This document shows positions 38,001-46,497 of a DNA stretch of 64,000 bases, one piece after another; position 1 is the first letter of the stretch; every line of letters starts with the position of its first letter. The position numbers were made by a program, and so were the translations under genes. Under the pieces are notes generated by a model that worked only from the letters and a program-made list of their open reading frames with translations, was not told the DNA's origin and did not search any database. The stretch spans positions 3,162,001 through 3,226,000 of the forward strand of contig NZ_CP018835.1 of NCBI RefSeq assembly GCF_002196515.1, given 5' to 3'. Source of the stretch: Vibrio gazogenes (GTDB lineage: Bacteria; Pseudomonadota; Gammaproteobacteria; Enterobacterales; Vibrionaceae).

Positions 38001-39980
38001 GCCCACCAAGAAATGATTGTTGCGGACAAGCTGGTCTCTCAAATTGCCATGCCTCGCTTCCTTGCCATGGGCGATAACAGCCAAGTGAATATTGACCTGC
38101 ATAATCTCTCCGATACCGACCAAACACTTGAGGTCAGTGTGGAAGTCTCGGGGGCTGTCACGAGTGAGGGGTTACAGCAGACGTTAGCGCTTGCCGATAA
38201 AGAAAAAACGGTCCTCACGATTCCTGTTACAGGTGCAGATATTGAAGGGCAAGGCGTCATTCAACTGAATGCCAGCAATGGTGATGACATCAATATCACA
38301 CGCACATGGCGACTGGGTGTCCGGAGCCCTTATCCTTGGGCAACCCATCAATTACGGGCAACGATTGAACCCGGTGCACAGTGGCAGCCGGATGTTGATC
38401 TCAGTGAATTGCGAGACAGCAGTGTTCAAGCCATGCTGACGATTTCTAATCGTCCCGCGATCAATTTCACAAGCCAATTCAACAACCTATTGCAATACCC
38501 CTATGGTTGTTTAGAGCAAACGACCAGCTCAACTTATCCTTGGTTGTTACTCGATGAAGCGATGGTCAAGAAGTTTGATTTGAATAGCAGTATTGAACAA
38601 CAGTTTCAGCAGCCGTTTAGCGAAGCGTTCCGTCAAGAACAAATCCAGAAAGGGATTGAAAAGCTCAAGGCGAAACAACTCAGTCAGGGTGGTTTTGGCT
38701 ATTGGGATGCCAGTAGCTGGGAGTCTCGCTGGGGAACGGTTTACGCGACGGAGTTGTTAATCGATGCACGGAAACAAGGGATTGTCATTGATGACGATAT
38801 GTTGAAGCGCGCGATCAAACGGTTGACCTTCTTTGTTAACAATAACCCTAAAAGCGAGATGTGGAGCGAAAGCCCGGACTACTATCAATTCTCTTATCGC
38901 GCTTACGCTGCCTTTGTCTTAGCAAAAGCCGATGCCATTAGCTTAGGTTTTGTGCGTCGGCTCTACAGTCAGGCGATGACCAATTACGAAGGTGAGGGGG
39001 ATTCCAAACCAATCAGGCTCGATCAGTCTGGTCTTGCCTGGATGCACTTAGCGGGCGCATTGCAGCAGTTAAATGACACCGCCAGAGCCCAAAAGGCACT
39101 TGAACTGACCCTCAAAATTGAGCGTAAACCGAATGCGTATTACCGGGATTATGGCTCTGTTGTGCGCGATCAGGCGTTAAGTCTTGCTGTCGCTCTGGAA
39201 ATCGGGCTAGATGACGGTACACTCGCAGATCAAATGATCAATAGCCTGCACAACAAGCGTTGGTTCAGTACCCAAGAGCGGATTGCCCTGTTAAAAGTCG
39301 CTCGCCAATATGCGAACAAAACCAGTCGTTGGGATGCCACTATCCAGTTATCATCGAGTGAACAGTCGCTGGTAAAAACACAGGCATTCAATGCGGTGTT
39401 TGATGCCGACAAGTTGCGTCAGCTCAAAGGGATCATTGCTCACGACCAGAAGTTGTATGCCAGCCTGCAATATCAAGGGGCACCAAGCGACATCCCGCAA
39501 CCGTATAGTGAAGGGGTAAGCATTCGCCGACAGTATTACGACCTCGCAGGACAGCCAACCATACCAACGACGCTCACCAGTGGCGACTTGGTTATTGTGG
39601 AATTAAGTCTTGCGACCGTTGATGATGACATCCGTATTCCGGATGCTTTAGTGGTTGACCTTTTGCCAGCCGGTTTGGTGTTAGAAAACCAAAACCTAAG
39701 CAATGCCAGTGTCGATTTGGATAGCATTATGATTGACGAGAAACCACTGGGTAGCTACTTCCGTGAAAATCACGTTCAGCATCAGGAGTATCGGGATGAT
39801 CGCTTTGTGGCCTCTGTCAGCCTGAATCATCGTGCCGTGAAGAAACTGTATTATCTGGCGCGAGCGGTGACACCGGGGACTTACCAAGTTGCACCGCCGT
39901 TTGTCGAAGATATGTATCGTCCTCATTATCGTGCTGTCGGTTCGTCGCTCAAGACGCTGCAAATACAGCCTCGCGAATGA
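35076..39980 (+). CDS. Bacterial alpha-2-macroglobulin (YfhM-like)
   Basis: A 1634-residue periplasmic protease-trapping protein. After a Sec signal peptide (about 1-27, ending Leu-Gln-Ala) come repeated macroglobulin beta-sandwich domains, a bait-type region, and a helical thioester domain. The thioester motif Cys-Leu-Glu-Gln is intact at 1145-1148 in 'YPYGCLEQTTSS', so it should trap attacking proteases covalently. E. coli YfhM is a lipoprotein; here the signal region has no cysteine, so the protein should be soluble in the periplasm. An AAAGGA lies directly before the ATG; a GTG at 35085 is an alternative start. Its stop overlaps pbpC by 4 bp, the known partnership in which the macroglobulin guards the wall while PBP1C repairs it. 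Confidence 0.95.
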   Translation: MLTVWSSLLRFHLIWMSLLLLSGTLQAADFYVSDISETTQDDAPALVIRFTSPVDPRTDLSKSVAITPNPTTGNIWIPQNNGRQWVLPFVEPSTEYTIKVDPQLQSVGGVTLSEKDSEGQEHPFERTVKTRKIVPGANFSDKGSFLVGNIQNGIPVTVINQKSVDLDVFRVRDDALDRFIHETSFQGMNNYYRLQRLKKYADLVHTARYDNDAKPNQRKTYNLNLDPVLDKNSPGIYVAVIRKAGDYDYAYDTAVFTITDIGLHVRKYQDSLVVYSHSIATAKPMGNVDLRFLWPKTKKQAAHDQTGKTALDGSYQLATNDLPKVVVARHGNSISFLKLDQGALDLSAYPNVPSLHRQYQMFMYGPRDLYRPGEAVSINLLLRDFDGQKVAGLPLTAKLYDARGERKKQFTWQPESTNLYQTGFQLDDNAPTGKWRLEVSINDDYVNTYWFQVEDFLPETLTLSFYDGVPNQTHYAPVSGSFEVPIQADYLYGAPAAGNHADAVIMVSPATSPFPALKDFYFGYAKEKISRRTLKTPAIQLDQTGKGAISVPANWSNISVPLQYLVSASVYESGGRPVTRNQQVIQLPDYDKLVGVHPLFKGRPASDGTVQFELLSVNQQGKPVSDQLNVRMSRKYREYFWEYNESRGWYWNYKSHIYAVGSEKVDVKGDSVTVDFPVQWGTYILEVTSASGAKTTFEFETEWSWGNQNSSNIKPDMLQMALDKDHYEPGDSAKLRLTSPITGDGIINVESTHGVQYSLHQQIHKGDNEVSIDIQRDWNRHDLYITAMVLTPADQVTEVAPKRALGITHLSIIRPDAIATVELTTKDKTQPNKAVNAHINVTNLSKLGDQQLYATVALVDKGVLNITHYQPPRPEQYFYAPRRFESEYFDIYGKIINNLGYDMIRQKFGGDAFDESDAALSRGGKKPKSDVQIVSFLSEPVTVVNGEADVSFELPSFNGKLEWMVVVYGDHSYGSAHQEMIVADKLVSQIAMPRFLAMGDNSQVNIDLHNLSDTDQTLEVSVEVSGAVTSEGLQQTLALADKEKTVLTIPVTGADIEGQGVIQLNASNGDDINITRTWRLGVRSPYPWATHQLRATIEPGAQWQPDVDLSELRDSSVQAMLTISNRPAINFTSQFNNLLQYPYGCLEQTTSSTYPWLLLDEAMVKKFDLNSSIEQQFQQPFSEAFRQEQIQKGIEKLKAKQLSQGGFGYWDASSWESRWGTVYATELLIDARKQGIVIDDDMLKRAIKRLTFFVNNNPKSEMWSESPDYYQFSYRAYAAFVLAKADAISLGFVRRLYSQAMTNYEGEGDSKPIRLDQSGLAWMHLAGALQQLNDTARAQKALELTLKIERKPNAYYRDYGSVVRDQALSLAVALEIGLDDGTLADQMINSLHNKRWFSTQERIALLKVARQYANKTSRWDATIQLSSSEQSLVKTQAFNAVFDADKLRQLKGIIAHDQKLYASLQYQGAPSDIPQPYSEGVSIRRQYYDLAGQPTIPTTLTSGDLVIVELSLATVDDDIRIPDALVVDLLPAGLVLENQNLSNASVDLDSIMIDEKPLGSYFRENHVQHQEYRDDRFVASVSLNHRAVKKLYYLARAVTPGTYQVAPPFVEDMYRPHYRAVGSSLKTLQIQPRE

Positions 39981-42274
39981 CTATCTTGAATCAACAACCC
40001 CGGTTATGGGCTGCTTTGCCTATAACCGGGATATTATTCTTCTTGTCTTTCTTATTATACGACTGGATCGTACCGGTCGATTTAGCGTCTCGCTCTCTGA
40101 GTCAAACGGTTCTCGCTGAGGATGGTTCTGTTTTACGGAACTTTGCCGATGAGAACGGCGTCTGGCGCTTTTCTGTGACATTAGATGACGTCTCCCCCAA
40201 TTATCTCACCGCGCTGATCACCTACGAAGACCAATATTTTTACGACCATCCGGGTATCAATGTCTTTGCGCTCATGCGTGCCGCATGGCAATGGATAAGC
40301 ACAGGACAAATTGTGTCCGGTGGTTCAACGCTAACCATGCAAGTGGCTCGTATCCGCTATCCTGAGCCCAGGACGGTATGGGGAAAGTTCAAGGAAATCA
40401 TCCGCGCGCTGCAATTAGAGTGGCATTTTAGTAAAGCCGACATCCTCACTTATTATCTGAATCATGCCCCTTTTGGTGGTACTTATGAAGGGGTTCAAGC
40501 GGCCTCTTTAGGTTATTTTGGTCATTCGGTGAAGCAGTTGACGGACGCCCAAGCCGCTTTGTTGGCCGTTTTGCCACAAGCTCCCAGTGATTACCGGCCG
40601 GACAGACATCCCGTACGTGCCCGACAAGCGCGGGACAAATTAATGCATCGTTTGGTCACGCAGCATGCATGGTCGCAAGAAAGGTTAGACGATGCGTTAA
40701 TCGAAGGCATTACGAACACCACCAAAGCGAGCTATCAATCTGCGCCGTTACTCGCCCGCAGGCTCGTCACACACAGCCAAGCGCCTCAGATTCAAACCTT
40801 TATTCATGCGCAGTGGCAGAGTCAGGTCAGTAACCTGCTCAGAAATTATGTTCATGGCATCGGACAGAACGTTTCCGCAGCGGCTTTGGTGGTCGAAAAT
40901 GAGACGGGTCAGGTCAAAGTCTACGCTGGATCAGCCGACTTCAATGACCGCAGCCGTTTTGCTTATGTGGATATGGTGCAAGCCACTCGCTCCCCGGGCT
41001 CAACCCTCAAACCTTTTGTTTATGGCATGGCGTTGGATGCAGGCTTGATACACAGTGAAAGCTTATTAATGGATGTGCCCCTCAAATTTGGAGATTATCA
41101 ACCCGACAATTTCAACGGTGGATTCAGCGGCCCCGTATCCGTATCACATGCCTTACAACAAAGCCTGAATGTTCCAGCAGTTCAGGTGTTGGAGCAGTTA
41201 AAGCCGATTTATTTTTTCTTAAAGATGAAAAAAGCAGGCATAGCATTAGAACTACCGAAGGGGGCAAAGCCTAACCTAGCCATTGCGCTCGGTGGGGTGG
41301 GGGCAGATTTAGAAGATTTAGTCTCTGCATACACCAGTCTGGGAAATCAAGGACAAGCGCAGCATCTGCGCTTTAGCACGACAGACAAACCCACACAGCA
41401 ACCCCTTTTAAGTGACGGCGCTGCTTGGGTGATCCGAAAAATACTGTTAGATAAGCCGAATGCAGTGGCAGGTCTGGCGGTAAAGACCGGCACCAGCTAT
41501 GGCTTCCGGGATGCTTGGGCCATCGGGGTTAGCCAGCATTACACTATCGGGGTATGGATTGGCAGACCCGATGGCGTGCCGATGCCCGGCCATTACGGGC
41601 AAGTCACCGCTGTACCGTTAATCAACACAATTTATCAACGCCTCAATGACCAACGCCCAATTCCTTTGATGCCTGACAGCGTCTCTCAAGTCGATATCTG
41701 TTGGCCTCAGGGGAACATGGTTAAATCAGGCTGTGAGGAGCGCCATCACGCTTATATTGTTGACGGCACGATCCCGAAGACTTGGTACAATATCGTTGAG
41801 CGGCAACAACCATTCGATCAATCCGAATTTAATTTCTGGCAAGCGACTGACTCCAAGTTGCGTGTTAATATTCGCTGTCAGATCAAGGCACAGCGTCACA
41901 AGGTGACGGTTTGGCCTGCACCGTTAGATCATTGGCTCAAGCCCGAACAACGCAGAGCTGCCCGCATTCCAAGCTGGGACCCGAGATGCCAGTTGACAGG
42001 CAACATTATTCGCCAATCTGCCGTGCATATCCATGGGCTCGCGAATCAGGATGCGTTCCAGTTACCACAACAGCAAAGCCAAGAGATCACAATCTCCGCT
42101 GAGGGTGGTGAAGCCCCTTATTACTGGCTTTTAAACGGTGTTTTATTATCGAATCAGCAAAGCAAGATCACATTGAAAGACTTGAAAACTGGTCATTATC
42201 AACTCACGTTAATTGATCAGGCAGGCTCAAGAGACCAAGTTGAGTTTTCGGTGCTGCGCTACTCATCTGAGTGA
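39977..42274 (+). CDS. pbpC: Penicillin-binding protein 1C
   Basis: A 765-residue bifunctional peptidoglycan synthase. One membrane segment (about 11-30) anchors it. The glycosyltransferase-51 domain has its catalytic Glu in 'TYEDQYFYDHPGIN' and the 'GGSTLTMQVAR' motif. The transpeptidase domain has SxxK at Ser342-Lys345 ('GSTLKPF'), SxN in 'QQSLNVPA' and KTG at 503-505. A C-terminal BiPBP_C domain follows (about 680-760). All catalytic residues for both reactions are present. It overlaps the macroglobulin gene by ATGA, implying coupled translation. Confidence 0.96.
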   Translation: MTILNQQPRLWAALPITGILFFLSFLLYDWIVPVDLASRSLSQTVLAEDGSVLRNFADENGVWRFSVTLDDVSPNYLTALITYEDQYFYDHPGINVFALMRAAWQWISTGQIVSGGSTLTMQVARIRYPEPRTVWGKFKEIIRALQLEWHFSKADILTYYLNHAPFGGTYEGVQAASLGYFGHSVKQLTDAQAALLAVLPQAPSDYRPDRHPVRARQARDKLMHRLVTQHAWSQERLDDALIEGITNTTKASYQSAPLLARRLVTHSQAPQIQTFIHAQWQSQVSNLLRNYVHGIGQNVSAAALVVENETGQVKVYAGSADFNDRSRFAYVDMVQATRSPGSTLKPFVYGMALDAGLIHSESLLMDVPLKFGDYQPDNFNGGFSGPVSVSHALQQSLNVPAVQVLEQLKPIYFFLKMKKAGIALELPKGAKPNLAIALGGVGADLEDLVSAYTSLGNQGQAQHLRFSTTDKPTQQPLLSDGAAWVIRKILLDKPNAVAGLAVKTGTSYGFRDAWAIGVSQHYTIGVWIGRPDGVPMPGHYGQVTAVPLINTIYQRLNDQRPIPLMPDSVSQVDICWPQGNMVKSGCEERHHAYIVDGTIPKTWYNIVERQQPFDQSEFNFWQATDSKLRVNIRCQIKAQRHKVTVWPAPLDHWLKPEQRRAARIPSWDPRCQLTGNIIRQSAVHIHGLANQDAFQLPQQQSQEITISAEGGEAPYYWLLNGVLLSNQQSKITLKDLKTGHYQLTLIDQAGSRDQVEFSVLRYSSE

Positions 42275-42340
42275 AAAGCATGCTTTACTCGATGCGGTTT
42301 CACGATAACCAACCGACAAAGCTTGTGATGACAGACATTT

Positions 42341-42360
42341 CAGTCATACATATATGACTG
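42341..42360. repeat. Dyad CAGTCATA-CATA-TATGACTG
   Basis: An 8-bp perfect inverted repeat with a 4-base spacer, 67 bp after the pbpC stop. There is no T-run, so it could be either an RNA hairpin protecting the pbpC transcript or an operator for the small gene downstream. Confidence 0.45.
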
Positions 42361-42495
42361 GCATCGTGTGGGAGATGACTCGATATTTTTTAATCAAGTA
42401 TGAAAAAAATCATACTTTTGGAACGAAAAACAGTAAATTAATAGCATATGAACCAATTCATGCTTCAATGCGTGAGCCTCAGGAATACATCCGAT

Positions 42496-42717
42496 ATGAA
42501 TCAAGAGCAACCCAATAATCCGTTGCACGGTCTGACTTTAGAAAAGATCCTCGTACGTTTACAAGCGCACTATGGTTGGGAAGGATTAGATGCAAAAATT
42601 CAAATTAACTGTTTCTACAATAACCCATCAATCAAGTCGTCATTGAAATTTTTGCGTAGAACGCAGTGGGCAAGAGAAAAGGTTGAAGCTTTGTATGTCG
42701 AGACCTTTTGCCAATAA
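42496..42717 (+). CDS. VF530-type DNA-binding protein (DUF2132)
   Basis: A 73-residue protein of the VF530 family, recognised from '[23 protein letters not shown]' and '[31 protein letters not shown]'. The family's representative from Vibrio fischeri has a double-stranded DNA-binding fold; biological role unknown. The ATG at 42496 matches the family start; a frame-open codon at 42448 adds 16 residues not typical of it. It stands alone and is followed directly by a truncated MITE. Confidence 0.87.
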   Translation: MNQEQPNNPLHGLTLEKILVRLQAHYGWEGLDAKIQINCFYNNPSIKSSLKFLRRTQWAREKVEALYVETFCQ

Positions 42718-42728
42718 GAAAACGTCCT

Positions 42729-42792
42729 GAGCGATAAATGCTGCCCAGAGGGTTCATCTGAACAAAATTCAACCATGAAAGATCAACAACCC
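42729..42792 (-). mobile_element. Truncated MITE, relative of the element at 25400-25660
   Basis: Read on the minus strand it starts with the same terminal repeat (GGGTTGTTGATCTTTCATGG, 2 differences from the intact left end) and continues for 34 bases in register. It then jumps to the internal GATGAACCCTCTGGGCAGCA segment and stops in GAGCGA-type sequence. In the intact copy the short repeat GTTCA lies at both sides of the missing part, which fits a deletion between short repeats. The right end of the element is gone. Flank is CTAA, not CTAG. Confidence 0.75.
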
Positions 42793-42834
42793 CTAAACAT
42801 GAAATGAGTTTTTAACAAACGGAGGCGTCAGTTA

Positions 42835-43461
42835 ATGGAATTACATACAATCTTACTATTCGTAGTTGCATGTTTATCAATCAATTTAATACCGGGACCG
42901 GATGTCATTTATATCGTGTCCAACACCATGAAAGGTAAAATGGTTGGGGGAATGAAAGCGGCACTGGGTTTAGGTGTTGGCTATTTTGTGCATACGTTCG
43001 CTGCGGTTTTCGGTTTGTCAGCCATTATCATGAGTTCGGCACTGGCATTCAGCATCATTAAGTGGCTGGGGGCTATCTATCTGCTGTATTTGGGATTTTG
43101 CTCTCTCAGAGCGATGTGGCGGGGCGGTTCGGTATTCACTGCAGCATCACATGTTCAGGCTCACGGGAACGTCTTTAAGCAAGGTATCATTGTCAGTGTA
43201 CTCAATCCGAAAGTGGCGTTGTTTTTCTTGTCTTTTCTGCCGCAGTTTATTGATACCTCTGCAAACTCAGCCAATATGCAATTATTCATCTTGGGATTGT
43301 GTTTTAGTGGATTGGCGACATTGTGCAATATGATTTATGCGTTTGTCGGTAGTTGGTTACTGAAAAGTGCCAAAGCCAACCGTTATTCACGGATCATTGA
43401 GGGATTTTCCGGCGCTTTGCTGATTGGTTTGGCAGGAAAAATCGTATTTAGTAAACAGTAA
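42835..43461 (+). CDS. LysE/RhtB-family amino-acid exporter
   Basis: A 208-residue inner-membrane protein with about six hydrophobic segments. The N-terminal signature 'INLIPGPDVIYIVSNTMKGK' is the LysE/RhtB start (family pattern P-G-P followed by a polar loop), and 'LNPKVALFFLSFLPQF' is the conserved middle motif. Members export lysine, threonine, homoserine lactone or other amino compounds; the substrate is not evident. An ACGGAGG Shine-Dalgarno lies upstream. It is followed 38 bp later by a cupin gene. Confidence 0.92.
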   Translation: MELHTILLFVVACLSINLIPGPDVIYIVSNTMKGKMVGGMKAALGLGVGYFVHTFAAVFGLSAIIMSSALAFSIIKWLGAIYLLYLGFCSLRAMWRGGSVFTAASHVQAHGNVFKQGIIVSVLNPKVALFFLSFLPQFIDTSANSANMQLFILGLCFSGLATLCNMIYAFVGSWLLKSAKANRYSRIIEGFSGALLIGLAGKIVFSKQ

Positions 43462-43499
43462 AGTTGGGCGGATAAGCAGAACGAAACAATGGAGTCAAA

Positions 43500-43865
43500 A
43501 TGAATTTTAGTGCGATCAATTTTAAAGATAAATTCTCGAAATTTTCTGAACACTGGTCTCCGCGTGTTGTGGCGGAAATGAACGATTATCAATTTAAGTT
43601 AGTCAAGGTTGAAGGTGAGTTTGTTTGGCATGATCACCCGGATACCGATGAAGTCTTTATCGTATTGGACGGTATCCTGAATATCGAATTCCGGGAGGGT
43701 GTCGTGACCTTAAATCCAGGAGAAATGTTTGTTATTCCGAAAGGTGTTGAGCATCGGCCTGTTGCAGCAAGTGAATGCAAGATCATGATTGTTGAGCCTA
43801 AAGGCGTCGTGAATACCGGTGATTCAGAGAGTGAGTTGACGGCTGAGAATGATGTCTGGGTGTAA
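43500..43865 (+). CDS. Cupin-domain protein
   Basis: A 121-residue single-domain cupin. Motif 1 is '[18 protein letters not shown]' (two His and a Glu as metal ligands) and motif 2 is '[14 protein letters not shown]' (final His). This ligand set suggests a mononuclear metal site. Function cannot be given beyond a likely metal-dependent enzyme or sugar/small-molecule binding protein. It has a GGAG Shine-Dalgarno about six bases upstream. Confidence 0.87.
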   Translation: MNFSAINFKDKFSKFSEHWSPRVVAEMNDYQFKLVKVEGEFVWHDHPDTDEVFIVLDGILNIEFREGVVTLNPGEMFVIPKGVEHRPVAASECKIMIVEPKGVVNTGDSESELTAENDVWV

Positions 43866-43929
43866 TTGTATGCGAGCAAGTCAATGATGTTGGGCGCTAC
43901 CTGTTGACTGGGTTCATATTGAAGGAAAG

Positions 43930-44349
43930 ATGATGACAAAAGTAGGATTTTTTATCCGTTTTACGGCCGCCTATCTCGTGATTATGGCGATCGCGGGTGT
44001 ATCAGCGAGTCTTCTGGGGATGGCGAATGCGAGCAATTTGAATACACCGATATTGCTCGGTATCTCGTATTGGGTTTTCTACAGCTATACCAATAAGAAC
44101 CAACGTATCATTGAGAAACAAGAGAAGTGGCATTTGATTTTACTGGCCCTGCTTGGCGATGTAATGACGACGATCTTATTAGGTACGCCAACGATGTTGG
44201 CCAATCATATTCCCCTTAATTTTTTATGGGTTGGTTTATTGATCACTATTCCATTGCATTTCTTGCTTTTTCTCGCAGTCAATTTTGGCGTCAAAAAGAT
44301 GATGCTTAAACAGAATCCTAAGCTGGCAAACCATGAACAAGCGTCATGA
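43930..44349 (+). CDS. Small membrane protein, ABZJ_00895-like
   Basis: A 139-residue protein with four hydrophobic segments (about 8-28, 38-52, 66-86 and 96-117) and a basic tail. 'GISYWVFYSYTNKNQR' in the middle reminds me of the ABZJ_00895 family of small membrane proteins, whose function is not known; I hold this assignment loosely. An AAGGAAAG Shine-Dalgarno precedes two adjacent ATGs. It is one of a series of short, independently started genes. Confidence 0.72.
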   Translation: MMTKVGFFIRFTAAYLVIMAIAGVSASLLGMANASNLNTPILLGISYWVFYSYTNKNQRIIEKQEKWHLILLALLGDVMTTILLGTPTMLANHIPLNFLWVGLLITIPLHFLLFLAVNFGVKKMMLKQNPKLANHEQAS

Positions 44350-44392
44350 TCGTTCATTGTGCTGATGAACTGCATTGACGTTAGTTGAGGAC

Positions 44393-44869
44393 ATGAGTAT
44401 CAAGATCAGAAAAGCAGCCATCAGTGATGCGAAGGCCATTAGTGAGTTGATTGTACCGTTAACAGAAAAGTATGTTTGCCCAACTTTTGACGCATCTGTC
44501 CGGCATATTTTGTTGGATTCGATGTCGGAGGCGAACATGGAGACTTATTTGTCTGCTAATTATTTCTATGTTGTTGCGGTTAATCGGAATGACGATGTGG
44601 TTGGTGTGGCCGGCATCCGGGATCATTCACACCTGTATCATCTCTTTGTCGATGATAACCATCAAGGTCAGGGGCTTTCGCGTCAGTTATGGCATGTGGT
44701 CAAACAAGCATCGCTCGACAACGGTAATCGGGGATATTTTACGGTGAATTCTGCGGTGAACGCAGAAAGTGTCTATTTACGTTTTGGTTTTAAACGGATT
44801 GATGGGATCAGGAATAGAAACGGGATGGTGGATATTCCGATGGCATTGGACAGGGTTGATGAATCATGA
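44393..44869 (+). CDS. GNAT-family N-acetyltransferase
   Basis: A 158-residue acetyltransferase beginning 'SIKIRKAAISDAKAISELIV'. Motif A is 'HLYHLFVDDNHQGQGLSRQLW', in which Gln-Gly-Gln-Gly-Leu-Ser is the acetyl-CoA pyrophosphate loop, and 'AESVYLRFGFKRIDG' is motif B. Substrate unknown. A TTGAGGAC Shine-Dalgarno lies before the ATG at 44393, so the in-frame extension to 44375 is not used. It is not closely similar to the GNAT at 31821. Confidence 0.87.
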   Translation: MSIKIRKAAISDAKAISELIVPLTEKYVCPTFDASVRHILLDSMSEANMETYLSANYFYVVAVNRNDDVVGVAGIRDHSHLYHLFVDDNHQGQGLSRQLWHVVKQASLDNGNRGYFTVNSAVNAESVYLRFGFKRIDGIRNRNGMVDIPMALDRVDES

Positions 44870-44944
44870 TGATGTATCGGATCGGTTTCGAGCGCCTTAT
44901 CTGACCATCAACTGAATCGGTCGCAATAAACACAAGGAAATTTA

Positions 44945-45709
44945 GTGACAAAATTTGCAGTGTTATCTGATATTCATAGCAATGTTTTTGCCCTTGACGC
45001 GGTGGTTAATCATGCCAAATCACAGGGCGTGACCCAGTTTATCAATCTTGGGGATATTTTGTATGGACCGATTGCGCCCAAAGAGACTTATCAATATTTG
45101 TTAACGTTGGATGCGATAACCATATCGGGGAATCAGGATCGACAGATCTATCAGGCCACTCCAGAAGAAATTGAATCAAATCCCACCATGGCATTCATAC
45201 TCGATGAGTTGGGTCAAGCCCCGCTGGAATGGATGAAACAGTTACCATTTGATTTACAGATCACCAATGACATTTATGCGTGTCATGGGACGCCAACGAG
45301 CGATCTGGTTTATTTATTAGACAATATTGAATCAGGGAAACCTGAAGTCAGGGCGGATCAGGAAATCATAGCATTATTGGGGGGCATCTCATCCCCAATG
45401 ATTCTTTGTGGTCATACCCATATGCCAAGATGTGTTGAACTATCGACCGGTCAAATGGTGATTAATCCCGGTAGCGTCGGATTGCAAGCGTATCGCGATG
45501 AAGCGCCTGTGGTACATGCCATGCAAAACTATTCGTCTCAAGCATCCTATGTCATCTTGTCCAAACATGTTGGCGGTGAGACAAAATGTGGTGATGAGTG
45601 GGATATTGCGTTTCATCGGGTTAGTTACGATGTGTCGCAAGCTATCGATGCGGCTCAGCAACGGGGTCGCACAGACTGGGTTCAATGTTTACGCACCGGA
45701 CGATGCTGA
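44945..45709 (+). CDS. Metallophosphoesterase, YfcE/MJ0936-like
   Basis: A 254-residue calcineurin-type phosphodiesterase. All four metal-binding blocks are present: 'LSDIHSN', 'NLGDILYGP', 'SGNQDRQ' (the GN[HQ] motif with Gln instead of the usual His) and 'LCGHTHMPR'. The start is a GTG with AAGGAAA upstream. Such enzymes hydrolyse phosphodiesters or phosphomonoesters; the substrate is unknown. The Gln in place of the GNHD His could affect catalysis. It may be cotranscribed with the glutathione transferase gene that follows by 24 bp. Confidence 0.87.
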   Translation: MTKFAVLSDIHSNVFALDAVVNHAKSQGVTQFINLGDILYGPIAPKETYQYLLTLDAITISGNQDRQIYQATPEEIESNPTMAFILDELGQAPLEWMKQLPFDLQITNDIYACHGTPTSDLVYLLDNIESGKPEVRADQEIIALLGGISSPMILCGHTHMPRCVELSTGQMVINPGSVGLQAYRDEAPVVHAMQNYSSQASYVILSKHVGGETKCGDEWDIAFHRVSYDVSQAIDAAQQRGRTDWVQCLRTGRC

Positions 45710-45733
45710 TAATTAGTGTTTTCAGGAGAGAAT

Positions 45734-46348
45734 ATGGATGTTTTACTGTATAGCGCTAAGGGTTCCAATTGTTCGGAAAGAGTGCAGTGGGTACTTAACT
45801 TTAAGCGGATTCCTTATCAAAGGATTGAAGTGAGTTCACAAGAGTTGGGGTCGACTTATCTCACAGTGAATCCGTTTGGTTATGTGCCGTCACTATCGGT
45901 AGATGGCTTGGTGTTTTCTGAATCAATGGCGATTGCCGAGTATCTTGAAGAGCGGTTTACCGATATTCCTTTACTCGGTAACAATCTCAATGAAAAGACG
46001 CATATCCGTCGGGTTTGTGAATATGTAAATGGCAGTATTCATTCACCTCAAAACAAAACGGTACTTAAATTTTTTCGCCCTGAGCTTGATGAAAGTTCGA
46101 AACGGCAATTGCGGGGTGAGTGGATTATGCATTGTCTCGGTAAGTTAAGTTCGTCGATTTGTCACGACTCGGGGTATGTTATTGGTCACAATTTCAGTCT
46201 TGCGGATATCTTTGTCGCGTCAATTTATAAAAAAGCACGACAACATGGTGCTGCTGAAGACGCATTTTATCATCAGCATCTCATGTTTATTCGCAGTAAT
46301 GCTCGGGTAGCGGAGGCTGAGCCACCAGAAGATAAGTCTCATGAATGA
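45734..46348 (+). CDS. Glutathione S-transferase family protein
   Basis: A 204-residue GST. The N-terminal thioredoxin-like domain has 'YSAKGSNCSERVQWVLNFKRIPY' with the likely catalytic Ser/Cys region, the cis-Pro in 'GYVPSL' and the glutathione-binding 'FSESMAIAEYLEERF'; the C-terminal all-helical domain contains 'GHNFSLADIFVA' (N-capping box). It is similar to maleylacetoacetate isomerase-type (zeta) GSTs but a specific role is not clear. The ATG at 45734 follows CAGGAGAG, so the in-frame extension to 45716 is not used. Confidence 0.88.
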   Translation: MDVLLYSAKGSNCSERVQWVLNFKRIPYQRIEVSSQELGSTYLTVNPFGYVPSLSVDGLVFSESMAIAEYLEERFTDIPLLGNNLNEKTHIRRVCEYVNGSIHSPQNKTVLKFFRPELDESSKRQLRGEWIMHCLGKLSSSICHDSGYVIGHNFSLADIFVASIYKKARQHGAAEDAFYHQHLMFIRSNARVAEAEPPEDKSHE

Positions 46349-46445
46349 CGCTATCAGGGTGTGATGCGGGGTGTGATGGTGCCGATGGTATCCGATGTGG
46401 ACGGGAACAGGCCGTGGGCGGAACAGACAATGGGATGGCATCAAT

Positions 46446-46475
46446 AAAGGGAGACACATGATGTCTCCCTTTATC
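46446..46475. terminator. Bidirectional intrinsic terminator
   Basis: AAAGGGAGACA pairs with TGTCTCCCTTT around a CATGA loop between the convergent GST and chemoreceptor genes. A TTTAT tract follows on each strand. Confidence 0.8.
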
Positions 46476-46497
46476 ATTATGGCGCATGAATGCTCAA

